Positions 1 to 6,580 of a stretch of DNA of 8,007 nucleotides are shown piece by piece. The translations under genes were made by a program, and so were the position numbers. Each line of letters starts with the position of its first letter. Position 1 is the first letter of the stretch. This stretch comes from Spirochaeta sp. GTDB taxonomy: Bacteria; Spirochaetota; Spirochaetia; DSM-27196; Alkalispirochaetaceae. The stretch lies in contig JAQIBO010000372.1 in the NCBI GenBank assembly GCA_027859055.1, positions 1 to 8,007 of the forward strand. The letters run 5' to 3'. The notes below the pieces were generated by a model, which saw only the letters and a program-made list of their open reading frames with translations, was not told where the DNA came from and did no database searches.

Positions 1-741
1 TTCGTGAACAGTACGGGGGTGGCGGCCGAATTCCGTGCCAGCGATATCGACGCGTCGTTGTACGATCATCCGATCGTCGCGCTCGGCGGGACCGCGCTCG
101 TACCGGCTCTCCACGCGGAGCTCGAAATTCCGGTCCGTCGTGCGCATAAATCGGGATCACTGACGGTCGTGAATACGGTGTACGACTTCCTCAATGAATC
201 GCGATCGCCCGATCGTCCATGGCCACTCGGTGACAGCGAAGAGACGTATCGCAATACCGATCTGTTGATCGTAGATGCCGAGGAGGCGCGGCGGCTCAGT
301 GGGCGCGGTAGCGTTACGCGCGCGGCGGAAACGTTCGTCGATGCCGGTGTCTCCGCAGTTGTCATTACCGAGGGGCCGGACGACCTGTTTGCGGTCAGTC
401 GCGGAGGGCGGTTTGCACCGCTGGCCGCGCGACGGTTCCCTACAAGCAGTCGGATCCGTGAGGAGTTGTGCGCTGGCGCCGGCGCGTCAGGAGACACAAT
501 CGGTTGCGGGGACAACTTCGTCGGGGGCGTGCTCTACGCTCTGGCGGAACAGATGCGTTCCGGTGAATCGGTGTTCGATCTGTACGACGCGATAGCGTGG
601 GGCGTCGTCTCGGGTGGATATACCTGTTTTTACTACGGTGGTACGGCGATCGAAGAAGAACCTGGAGAAAAGTTTACGGCGACAGCGATGTATATGCGAG
701 ATTACCGTCGTCAACTTGGAGCGGTCAGCGACGATGTCTGA
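1..741 (+). CDS. PfkB-family carbohydrate kinase, C-terminal part (5' end outside window)
   Basis: The reading frame is open from the first base, so the N-terminal sugar-binding part lies upstream of the window. The visible ~246 residues are the C-terminal portion of a ribokinase/PfkB-type kinase, which phosphorylates a sugar with ATP in the cytoplasm. The key evidence is DTIGCGDNFVGG (about residues 164-175 counted from base 4). This is the PfkB signature DTxGAGD, with the catalytic-base Asp at about 170 and Cys in place of the usual Ala in the anion hole. Upstream of it, NTDLLIVDAEEARRLSG matches the family's 'D.L..N..E...L' segment, and SAVVITEGPDD matches the strand before the ATP site. 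The stop codon overlaps the start of the mtlD-like gene, so the two are co-transcribed and probably translationally coupled. The partner suggests a hexose, fructose or polyol-derived substrate. That is inference, and the specificity cannot be read from this half. Confidence 0.85.
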   Translation, partial: FVNSTGVAAEFRASDIDASLYDHPIVALGGTALVPALHAELEIPVRRAHKSGSLTVVNTVYDFLNESRSPDRPWPLGDSEETYRNTDLLIVDAEEARRLSGRGSVTRAAETFVDAGVSAVVITEGPDDLFAVSRGGRFAPLAARRFPTSSRIREELCAGAGASGDTIGCGDNFVGGVLYALAEQMRSGESVFDLYDAIAWGVVSGGYTCFYYGGTAIEEEPGEKFTATAMYMRDYRRQLGAVSDDV

Positions 742-1975
742 GGTCCGATCTGGTGAGATCCTGATCTTCGGCGCCGGAAACATCGGACGGTCATTTGTCG
801 GGCAGATATTCGGGCGTGCGGGCTATACGCCGGTATTTGCCGACGTTGATCGGGACCTTGTCTCCGCCCTCGCCCGGAACGGGCGCTATACGGTTGTTCA
901 CCGCGCGCCTGCCGGTGGTGAAGAGCGGATCGATGTTCACCCTGTGGATGCCGTTCGCGCAGACGATCCGGAGCAGCTCACTCCCGTTCTTCGCAGAGTC
1001 TCCCTTGTCGCCACATCGGTAGGTGCTGCGGTCCTTCCGCGCCTCCTTTCTGTTCTCGCCACCGAGGCGGTACGCCGCTTCGAGGCGGGAGTACCACCGT
1101 TTGACGTGATCCTGGCGGAGAACATCCATGACGGCGGGGAGATCGTACGTCGGGCGATGAAATCGGCGTTTGCGGCGCTGCCCCAGGATGAAACCTCCCG
1201 CCGGTCGCCCGGCTACCACGGCTCACGACCGGTGAACGGAGCTCCCGGAGTCGTCGAGTGCAGCGTCGGAAAGATGGTGCCTCTTGTCCCGGAAGAACTG
1301 AGCCGGGCGGAACCGACTACGGTATACGCCGAGGAGTTCAATGAGCTTCTTGTAGATGCTGAGGGCTGGGCAGGGGCCCCCCCGGCGGTACCGCAGTTGC
1401 GTCTTGTCTCTCCGATCGGCGCGTGGGTGGACCGCAAGCTCTATATCCACAATTTCGGTCACGCCGCTACCGCTTACCTCGGCTACAGCTTCAATCCGGA
1501 TGTTCGTTTCGTCTGGGAGGCGCTCGAGGAGCCGTCGGTAAGACGGGATGTACACGCGGCGATGAGCGCGGCAGGCCTGGCGCTCCATTTGACATACCCG
1601 GGCGTGTTTTCGAGCGCGGATATCGAGGACCATATCGAAGATCTTCTGCACCGATTCTCCAGTCGGGGATTGGGTGATACAGTATATCGTGTCGGGAGAG
1701 ATCTGCAGCGCAAGCTCTCGGCGGGAGATCGCATCATCGGCACGCTTCGCCTCCTCCAGAAACACTCCCTCGATACTTCAACGATCGAACGTGTATACCG
1801 CGCGGCGCTCCGTTTTCGCGCGACCGACGAGAACGGAGCGTTGTTTCCCGCCGATGAAGTATTTTTGCGTGACCGCCTCGCCGTAGGATCTGCCGCCCGT
1901 TTTCTCGCAGAGATCTCGGGAATGGATTTGGTCGCCGACGCAGAACTCCTCGCGCGTCTGACCGCGGCGTACTGA
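734..1975 (+). CDS. mtlD: Mannitol-1-phosphate 5-dehydrogenase-like polyol-phosphate dehydrogenase
   Basis: The 413-residue cytoplasmic enzyme belongs to the long-chain mannitol dehydrogenase family, which interconverts mannitol 1-phosphate and fructose 6-phosphate with NAD. The N-terminal Rossmann domain begins with GAGNIGRSFVG (residues 13-23; family form GAGNIGRGF). Asp37/Asp39 in FADVD end strand 2, which fits NAD rather than NADP. The C-terminal domain holds the K-x4-N-x2-H catalytic signature, K235/N240/H243 within KLYIHNFGH, followed by the conserved AATAYLGY. The length is slightly above the usual ~380-390. I chose ATG 734 because the Rossmann motif follows directly, GGAG lies 12 nt upstream, and the start overlaps the kinase stop by 8 bp. 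The frame is open a further 40 codons upstream, but that part is antisense-quality sequence inside the kinase gene. Related alternatives are altronate or mannonate oxidoreductases; the GAGNIGR form favours the mannitol-1-phosphate type. Confidence 0.85.
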   Translation: MSEVRSGEILIFGAGNIGRSFVGQIFGRAGYTPVFADVDRDLVSALARNGRYTVVHRAPAGGEERIDVHPVDAVRADDPEQLTPVLRRVSLVATSVGAAVLPRLLSVLATEAVRRFEAGVPPFDVILAENIHDGGEIVRRAMKSAFAALPQDETSRRSPGYHGSRPVNGAPGVVECSVGKMVPLVPEELSRAEPTTVYAEEFNELLVDAEGWAGAPPAVPQLRLVSPIGAWVDRKLYIHNFGHAATAYLGYSFNPDVRFVWEALEEPSVRRDVHAAMSAAGLALHLTYPGVFSSADIEDHIEDLLHRFSSRGLGDTVYRVGRDLQRKLSAGDRIIGTLRLLQKHSLDTSTIERVYRAALRFRATDENGALFPADEVFLRDRLAVGSAARFLAEISGMDLVADAELLARLTAAY

Positions 1976-1999
1976 GTCTCCCGCCGGCGGCCTCCGGTA

Positions 2000-3694
2000 T
2001 CACCGCTTCAGAATATAGACCTCCACGGTAGCGGTCTCTGAATCGAGGTAACGAAACAAACGCATTCCATAGATCGGCGCGGGAATCGTCGCGATCAGTT
2101 TTCCCCGCTCCGCGAGAGTGCGGACGAGCTGGGGATAGAAACGGGAGGGATTGCCGTAGAGATCGTTCCATACCGGACGCATCCGGTATATGAGGTCGAG
2201 TTCTTCGCGAGGAAAGAGAACGATGCCGATCTCTTCCGCCTCGAGGTACGCGGCAAGGGCTCCGTCCGCTCCCGGTGGGATAGCGCCGAGATCTCGGTAC
2301 GCCCGCAGCCTGTCCGGAGGAAGTGCGAATCCGGTATTGAGATTTCCGAGGACGCGGGTGTTCACCGGAGGGGCGACCGAATCGGTCTGGTTGAGCGCCT
2401 GGTTAATCGCATCCCGATAGGCGGTGTAGGAGCGGAGGGATCCCCGGGGTGCAAACCACCGCGGTAGCTCATAGATTCCGGACGTGAGGGGAAGGAGCAG
2501 CGTCATACATAAAACCAGGTATCCGCCGTACCGCGCGATCCCTCGCGCCCCAATGCCGCGCCCCGCTGATCCGCGGATGCCGCTATCGAGAAGAACCCCC
2601 GCGGCGATACCGGTTCCAAGGTACAGAAACGGAAAGAAGAAAACCGCGCTCGGCGGGCTGTATTTACCGATCAGAAAGAGTGCTGTTGCCACACCGAGAA
2701 CGCTCAGGAGCGGAAGGACTGGTGCCAACGCAAACGGTCCGTCCGTCCGGTGGCGATCCCGGAGGAAGGACAAGACCGGCGCAACCGAAACGGAGATGGC
2801 CCCCCACACCAACTGCGGTGTCACCGGCGGCAGGTAGTACGTACCCTGATTGCGCGTGATCACCTTCCCCAGGAAGGAACGAAGCCGGAAGAGGCGCTGC
2901 CAGCCACTGTCACCGACACCTACCGCGGCTCCAAACGACGAATAGTGACCGATGAACCCGGGATCGATGAGGATGCTCAGACCTACCGCGGCGATCGCGA
3001 ACGCTGTAATCGGTGTGATGAATAACCCGATGCGACCTGCGATACCGGCGAGTCCCGCCCGTCCTTCCGCGCCCGCCGCTACAAACGTCTCTCCTCTCAC
3101 GGCGAAGTGGCGCGGCGGTACGAGGATCCATGGAACCACCGCCGCTGCGGCGATAAACGCGTTGGGGTGGATGAAGATCGTCAGCCCGACGATCAGTCCC
3201 GCCCACAGCGGCGCCCGCAGTGTCCCTGAAGCCGCGACACGCACCGCCGCTACGGTCGCCGCGACCACGAGCGCTTCCTGCCGCGCGAGATGCCCGATGT
3301 ACAACATCTGCGGGTCCAGCCCGAACGCGAGCGCGACGAGCGCCGCCACGGTGACGTTACCAGTGAGACGACGGAGGAGCGAATAGAGCAGCCAGACGGC
3401 ACCGATCATCGCAAGAGCCGAGGGGAGGCGCGCCCCAATGTGGGAGAAGCTGACGGCGAGAAACGGCATCTGCACGACGTGGTAGAGCGTCTTGATCGCG
3501 TGGGGGTGTCGTGGGGTGATCGCGAAGAAGTCTTCCGTCGCGGCGAGATCGCGTTCAACGATCATCGCCCGTGTCAGCGACGCGAGCCACACCTCATCGC
3601 TGTGTACCGCGGGGTACCACGGCAACGACCATACGGATATCGCCGCGTACACGAGGATGACGATCAATTCCGGAGAGCGGCGGGCGCGTCGCAC
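2000..3694 (-). CDS. GT-C (PMT/ArnT-like) integral membrane glycosyltransferase
   Basis: The protein is 564 residues with about 10-12 hydrophobic segments between residues 9 and 405, then a soluble C-terminal region of about 155 residues. The first membrane helix (about 10-27) is followed by HSDEVW (31-36). The Asp-Glu pair at the start of the first outer loop is the metal/catalytic signature of GT-C enzymes of the PMT/ArnT/GT39-type. LARQE (136-140) resembles the conserved Arg/Glu segment of the same group. Such enzymes move a sugar from a polyprenyl-phosphate donor to a lipid, glycan or protein on the outer face of the membrane. Donor and acceptor cannot be inferred here. The start is GTG 3694. 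No Shine-Dalgarno precedes it, and a TACAAT box ends 6 nt before the codon. It faces mtlD tail to tail (24 bp gap) and diverges from the nitroreductase gene, so it is a single-gene unit. The family is likely; the exact subfamily is uncertain. Confidence 0.72.
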   Translation of the reverse strand: MRRARRSPELIVILVYAAISVWSLPWYPAVHSDEVWLASLTRAMIVERDLAATEDFFAITPRHPHAIKTLYHVVQMPFLAVSFSHIGARLPSALAMIGAVWLLYSLLRRLTGNVTVAALVALAFGLDPQMLYIGHLARQEALVVAATVAAVRVAASGTLRAPLWAGLIVGLTIFIHPNAFIAAAAVVPWILVPPRHFAVRGETFVAAGAEGRAGLAGIAGRIGLFITPITAFAIAAVGLSILIDPGFIGHYSSFGAAVGVGDSGWQRLFRLRSFLGKVITRNQGTYYLPPVTPQLVWGAISVSVAPVLSFLRDRHRTDGPFALAPVLPLLSVLGVATALFLIGKYSPPSAVFFFPFLYLGTGIAAGVLLDSGIRGSAGRGIGARGIARYGGYLVLCMTLLLPLTSGIYELPRWFAPRGSLRSYTAYRDAINQALNQTDSVAPPVNTRVLGNLNTGFALPPDRLRAYRDLGAIPPGADGALAAYLEAEEIGIVLFPREELDLIYRMRPVWNDLYGNPSRFYPQLVRTLAERGKLIATIPAPIYGMRLFRYLDSETATVEVYILKR

Positions 3695-3700
3695 GGTGCC

Positions 3701-3706
3701 ATTGTA
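3701..3706 (-). promoter_or_regulatory. -10 element (TACAAT) for the glycosyltransferase gene, probable leaderless start
   Basis: On the minus strand TACAAT is followed by exactly six bases (GGCACC) and then the GTG start of the membrane glycosyltransferase. With that spacing the expected transcription start falls at or within a base or two of the GTG, giving a leaderless mRNA, and no Shine-Dalgarno is present. No good -35 hexamer is visible about 17 bp upstream. The box overlaps the + strand -10 by 2 bp. The assignment rests on spacing and sequence only. Confidence 0.5.
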
Positions 3707-3710
3707 TAAT
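3705..3710 (+). promoter_or_regulatory. -10 element (perfect TATAAT) for the nitroreductase gene, probable leaderless start
   Basis: A perfect TATAAT is followed by six bases (AGAACG) and then the ATG at 3717. The expected start of transcription coincides with the A of the ATG. No purine-rich ribosome-binding site lies between them, so a leaderless transcript is likely. There is no recognisable TTGACA-like -35; the DNA at about 3682-3687 is GC-rich. An activator, or an extended contact not visible here, may compensate. Confidence 0.6.
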
Positions 3711-3716
3711 AGAACG

Positions 3717-4499
3717 ATGAACGAAACGATCGACCTGCTGCTGAAGCGGCGCTCTGTCCGCGCATTCCGCCGTGATCCGGTTCCCGAGGATGTGCGAATC
3801 GGCGTCCTCGAGGCGATGCGGCGGGCGCCGACGGCGGGTAACCAGACGCTCTACTCCGTGATTGAGGTGGAATCGGTAGAAACAAAAACGCGCCTCGCCG
3901 AATTGTGCGACCAACAACCGTTTGTCGCGACCGCGCCATGGGTCCTTGTATTCCTCGCGGATCTGCAGCGTTTCTCCGATTTTCTGCTCGCTTCCGACGT
4001 GGAGGCGCTTCGTGGAGCACCGATCGATCGGGATCTACCCGATTTGTTGGTCCATCCTCAGGAAGGCGACCTCCTCCTTGCCGCGTGCGACGCGATGATC
4101 GCCGCCCATACCGCGAGCGTCGCGGCTGAGTCGCTCGGTCTCGGTGCGTGCTACATCGGGGATATCCTGGAGAATAGCGAGGAGGTGGCGGCGCTCCTTG
4201 ACCTGCCGCGCTACGCAACGCCGATGACGCTGGTCGTCCTCGGTTACCCCCGAATCACCGGAGAGGATAAGCCGCAAACCGGTAGGATGGCCCTCGATGA
4301 TTTTGTCTTTACCGATACGTACCGGCGCCTTCCACCCGAACATCTCTCCGGTCTCTACGAGTACAACGACCGTTCCGGACGCCGATATCTCCCGGGAGCG
4401 AAGAACTTCGGACAACACGAGTTTCTACGGAAGTTCAGTGCGCCTTTCATGGATGAGATGCGCCGGTCGGCACGGGCGATGCTCGACCGGTGGCGATGA
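3717..4499 (+). CDS. Nitroreductase-family FMN oxidoreductase (NfsA/Frp-like size)
   Basis: The 260-residue protein is a cytoplasmic FMN enzyme of the nitroreductase superfamily. These enzymes use NAD(P)H to reduce nitro compounds, quinones or free flavin. The FMN-phosphate motif RRSVRAF is at residues 11-17, followed by APTAGNQ (37-43), the usual helix-loop near the flavin. ESLGLGACYIGDI (138-150) matches the family's ESLGLG-x3-G segment over the isoalloxazine. The tail KPQTGRMALDDFVFTDTY (185-202) corresponds to the 'KPR.PLE..V....Y' end, and a further ~58 residues follow, as in the longer NfsA/Frp subgroup. ATG 3717 is chosen because FMN motif 1 starts 10 residues later and TATAAT lies 6 nt before it. 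The open frame runs 75 codons further upstream, but only as antisense of the divergent gene. The native substrate is unknown. Confidence 0.87.
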   Translation: MNETIDLLLKRRSVRAFRRDPVPEDVRIGVLEAMRRAPTAGNQTLYSVIEVESVETKTRLAELCDQQPFVATAPWVLVFLADLQRFSDFLLASDVEALRGAPIDRDLPDLLVHPQEGDLLLAACDAMIAAHTASVAAESLGLGACYIGDILENSEEVAALLDLPRYATPMTLVVLGYPRITGEDKPQTGRMALDDFVFTDTYRRLPPEHLSGLYEYNDRSGRRYLPGAKNFGQHEFLRKFSAPFMDEMRRSARAMLDRWR

Positions 4500-4520
4500 C
4501 CCGGACAGGATCATACCCAT

Positions 4521-4549
4521 AAAAAGGCCCGGCGAGTGATCGCCGGGCC
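4521..4549 (-). terminator. Rho-independent terminator of the rhodanese cluster
   Basis: A perfect 10-bp stem (GGCCCGGCGA / TCGCCGGGCC, 4526-4535 with 4540-4549) has a 4-nt loop. On the minus strand it is followed at once by TTTTT (4525-4521). It lies about 70 nt past the stop of the tandem-rhodanese gene and about 20 nt past the convergent nitroreductase stop. The T-run is on the minus side only. The stem could still act weakly on + strand transcripts, but that side has no U-tract. Confidence 0.88.
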
Positions 4550-4619
4550 AGGTGTGTCGTTCGGAAAGATCTCCGGTGTGCCAATTGGTCGATCGTTACC
4601 GATCGGGCACCCGGTTTGA

Positions 4620-5582
4620 TCAGTTACTGGATACGGTAGGATACCCGTTCGACATCCACCCGAGGGGTTCGTTCGCGGGCATGCCCATTCCACCTCTGAG
4701 GGACACCGCGTCATATCCGAGCATCCGAAGGGCGGCAACGGTCTGACCTGCGGTCTGGCCAGTGTAGCAGTACACGATCAGTTTCTTGTCCGCGGGAAGG
4801 GAGGCAAAGTTTTCCTGCATGCCGACGCCAAAGGGGATGTTGATCGCGCCTTCGATGTGCGCCTCCGCGTAGTGTTCGGGCTTGCGGATCGAAACAAAGA
4901 GTACATCTTCATCACCAGCGTCGAGTATCGCTTTCGCGTTCTCTTCGCTCACGATGTTACTTGCGAAGGGCGTGCCTGCGGCCGCAGCGGTCGCCTCGTA
5001 ATACGCCTGGTACGCTTCCATGATGTTGGTAGGGATCTCGGTTTGAACGGTCGAGGGGAGGGAGTTCGCAGTGGTCTCCACATACTGCTCCATACCTTCA
5101 ACGCGGGAGAGTCCGAAGTTCCATCCCAGGTTGATCGAACGCGCGGGGATGCCCGCCATGTTCAGCAGCGCAACCGCCTGACCAGCGGTCTGGCCTGAGT
5201 AGCAGTTCACGAAAACGGGTTTGGCTGCGGGGATGTAGGAGAGCATCTCGTACATCGCCGGAGTTCCCCACGGCATGTTCACCGCACCTGTGATGTGGCC
5301 CTCGGCGTAGTCATCGGCGCGGCGGATGTCGATCACCGTCATATCGCTGTTGGCGCCCACCATCTGGAGGAATTCCGCCTGCGCGATCTTGTAGATATGA
5401 TCGGGCATGTTCGCGAAGTACGCGTCGACTGTGTCACGAACGGAGACGCTCTCAGCCTCAGCGGGTGCAGCTGCTGAGGTCTGCGCCGGCTGCGGCGTAG
5501 CGGCCTGCTCGGCCTCCTGGTTGCCACAGCTCACGAGGAGTGCGAACAGCAACACGATAGAAACGATAGCTTTTACGTTCAT
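4620..5582 (-). CDS. Lipoprotein with two tandem, both apparently active, rhodanese domains
   Basis: The 320-residue precursor has a signal peptide with the hydrophobic core IVSIVLLFALL and the lipobox LLVSC (Cys19 lipidated). An Ala/Pro/Glu/Gln-rich linker (about 22-46) follows. Two rhodanese domains come next. Domain 1 (about 60-165) has VIDIRR at 83-88 and active-site loop CYSGQTAGQ with Cys127. Domain 2 (about 205-315) has VSIRKPEHY and loop CYTGQTAGQ with Cys272. The two cysteines are exactly 145 residues apart, and the first domain's EGHITGAVNMPWG is mirrored by EAHIEGAINIPFG, so this is an internal duplication. Rhodanese cysteines carry persulfide sulfur to thiophilic acceptors. Gly at +2 after the lipid Cys allows outer-membrane sorting under the enterobacterial rule. 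AGGAG lies 8 nt before the ATG. It is the last gene of the cluster, followed by a strong terminator. The sulfur donor and acceptor are unknown. Confidence 0.85.
   Translation of the reverse strand: MNVKAIVSIVLLFALLVSCGNQEAEQAATPQPAQTSAAAPAEAESVSVRDTVDAYFANMPDHIYKIAQAEFLQMVGANSDMTVIDIRRADDYAEGHITGAVNMPWGTPAMYEMLSYIPAAKPVFVNCYSGQTAGQAVALLNMAGIPARSINLGWNFGLSRVEGMEQYVETTANSLPSTVQTEIPTNIMEAYQAYYEATAAAAGTPFASNIVSEENAKAILDAGDEDVLFVSIRKPEHYAEAHIEGAINIPFGVGMQENFASLPADKKLIVYCYTGQTAGQTVAALRMLGYDAVSLRGGMGMPANEPLGWMSNGYPTVSSN
4741..4777. repeat. Direct repeat copy 1: codons of the second rhodanese active site
   Basis: These 37 bases match 5176-5212 at 32 of 37 positions (differences at offsets 2, 9, 21, 23 and 31). 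The copies lie 435 bp (145 codons) apart. They encode the two CY(S/T)GQTAG loops of the tandem-rhodanese lipoprotein and mark its internal duplication at DNA level. Confidence 0.8.
5176..5212. repeat. Direct repeat copy 2: codons of the first rhodanese active site
   Basis: This is the partner of 4741-4777, encoding the loop around Cys127 of the tandem-rhodanese lipoprotein. Identity is highest in the stretch coding for GQTAGQ. It may reflect duplication followed by purifying selection, or gene conversion between the two halves. Confidence 0.8.
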
Positions 5583-5590
5583 AGTAACTT

Positions 5591-5595
5591 CTCCT
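5591..5595 (-). promoter_or_regulatory. Shine-Dalgarno of the tandem-rhodanese lipoprotein gene
   Basis: The minus strand reads AGGAG, 8 nt before the ATG at 5582. It is a strong consensus site in contrast to the leaderless-looking starts near 3700, so this genome clearly uses Shine-Dalgarno initiation as well. Confidence 0.8.
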
Positions 5596-5604
5596 TTGTC
5601 CGGC

Positions 5605-5629
5605 GTCCCGCAGCGCTTTGCGGCGGGAC
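5605..5629 (-). other. Intergenic hairpin without U-tract, just upstream of the tandem-rhodanese RBS
   Basis: An outer 7-bp stem GTCCCGC/GCGGGAC (5605-5611 with 5623-5629) encloses a 2-nt bulge and a 3-bp CGC/GCG stem with a TTT loop. Neither strand has a T-run after it, so it is unlikely to terminate. It lies between the terminator-like hairpin of the upstream gene and the AGGAG of the downstream gene. It may be a 5'-end stabiliser or processing site for the downstream message, which is inference. Confidence 0.5.
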
Positions 5630-5634
5630 TACCG

Positions 5635-5659
5635 AAAAATACCCTCCCCTAAGGGGAGG
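5635..5659 (-). terminator. Intrinsic terminator or attenuator after the single-active-site rhodanese gene
   Basis: On the minus strand a perfect 7-bp stem CCTCCCC/GGGGAGG (5659-5653 with 5649-5643), loop TTA, is followed by GTA and then TTTTT (5639-5635). It starts 10 nt after the stop of the upstream sulfurtransferase gene. The next gene begins only ~50 nt later and I see no promoter in between, so the hairpin probably allows partial read-through and sets unequal expression of the two lipoproteins. Confidence 0.65.
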
Positions 5660-5669
5660 AAACGTCTGA

Positions 5670-6578
5670 TCAAGAATTGTCCGCGGACTGCAGTTCCAGT
5701 ACTTCCGGTTCTTCGATGAAGACCGGATTCATCGGGTTGGACGACCATTCCACCCAGGCTGCGTCGTAGAGCTTCAGGTTGCGGTATCCGGCGTTGTACA
5801 TCGCAAGGTACGTCTGGGCGCCCCGGATCGAGGTCTTGCAGAACATCACCGCCCCATCGTCGACATCGATCCCTGCTTCCACGTAGCGGATCTGGATCTG
5901 TCGTACCGGTTTGTAGGTACCGTCGGCAAAGTTGTTCCCGGTATAGTTGAGCAGGACAGCGCCAGGGATCGTCCCCTCGAGGTACTCCTCGGGAGTTCGT
6001 GTGTCGATGACGTGCATTCCCGGCTGTGGTTCCTCGATAAGGTCACGAATCTCGCTCTGCGTGGCGATCATCGTTTTATCCGGTGCGGCAGCGGTGAAGC
6101 TCGCCGCCTGGGCCGACGGTGCACTCGTTGTCATCGTCACGCCCTCAGCCTGCAACGCCTGGAGTCCGCCACTCACCACTTTCACATTGTCGTGACCGTA
6201 GTATTTCAGTGTCCACCAGAGGCGCGCCGAGTCCATGTTGTTGTTGTCATCGTAGATTACGACCAACGTGTCGTTCCCGATCCCGCGACCGCCCATCACG
6301 TTCTCGATCTGGCCCGCGGTCCCTACGAGGTTGGGAAAGGGAGCGTTCACAACGATGTCCGCCCGGGCGATGCTCACGGCACCGTCCACATGATTCTCCC
6401 GGTAATCGAGAGTCGGTCGAGCATCAACGAGGACCGCGTCGCTGTTATTGGCAACCAGTTGCAGGGCGTCAGCGGCCGAGACGATCTCCGTTCCGGTCTC
6501 ACCGGCCGGGGCGGGGCCGCACCCCGCCAGGGCCACTACCGCCACGAGGGCGGCAATTATCGATAGTGCCCGTTTCAT
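5670..6578 (-). CDS. Lipoprotein two-domain sulfurtransferase (thiosulfate/3-mercaptopyruvate type)
   Basis: The 302-residue precursor has signal core LSIIAALVAVVALAGC with the lipobox LAGC and lipidated Cys20. The N-terminal rhodanese domain (about 30-148) has VLVDARPTLDYRENHVDGAV, but its active-site position reads VIYDDNNNMDSARLWW, so it has Asp instead of Cys and is inactive, as is usual in TST/MST enzymes. The C-terminal domain (about 172-288) has HVIDTRTPEEY and the active loop CKTSIRG with catalytic Cys247 and Arg252. It then has the family-typical LYDAAWVEWSSNP segment. Classical loops are CRKGVTA or CGSGVTA; this one is the CxxxxR style with Ser at the usual Gly. The start is ambiguous (GTG-ATG-ATG at 6584/6581/6578). 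ATG 6578 is chosen because GGAG lies 7 nt upstream. The reductase stop overlaps these codons (TGATG), so the genes are translationally coupled. The likely job is moving sulfane sulfur in the periplasm or on the cell surface; the substrate is unknown. Confidence 0.85.
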   Translation of the reverse strand: MKRALSIIAALVAVVALAGCGPAPAGETGTEIVSAADALQLVANNSDAVLVDARPTLDYRENHVDGAVSIARADIVVNAPFPNLVGTAGQIENVMGGRGIGNDTLVVIYDDNNNMDSARLWWTLKYYGHDNVKVVSGGLQALQAEGVTMTTSAPSAQAASFTAAAPDKTMIATQSEIRDLIEEPQPGMHVIDTRTPEEYLEGTIPGAVLLNYTGNNFADGTYKPVRQIQIRYVEAGIDVDDGAVMFCKTSIRGAQTYLAMYNAGYRNLKLYDAAWVEWSSNPMNPVFIEEPEVLELQSADNS

Positions 6579-6580
6579 CA

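Noticed and set aside
614..733. A 40-codon N-terminal extension of the mtlD-like protein
   Set aside because: It overlaps the kinase in another frame and would place a non-homologous stretch before the Rossmann GAGNIG motif. ATG 734 gives the family-typical N-terminus.
1976..1999. A GC-rich palindrome (CCGCCGGCGG at 1981-1990) between the convergent mtlD and glycosyltransferase genes as a terminator
   Set aside because: The stem is too short and neither strand has a T-run after it. No terminator can be supported in this 24-bp gap.
3492..3716. An upstream extension of 75 codons for the nitroreductase
   Set aside because: It is antisense to the glycosyltransferase. The FMN motif RRSVRAF is 10 residues from ATG 3717, as is normal for the family, and a perfect TATAAT sits just upstream of that ATG.
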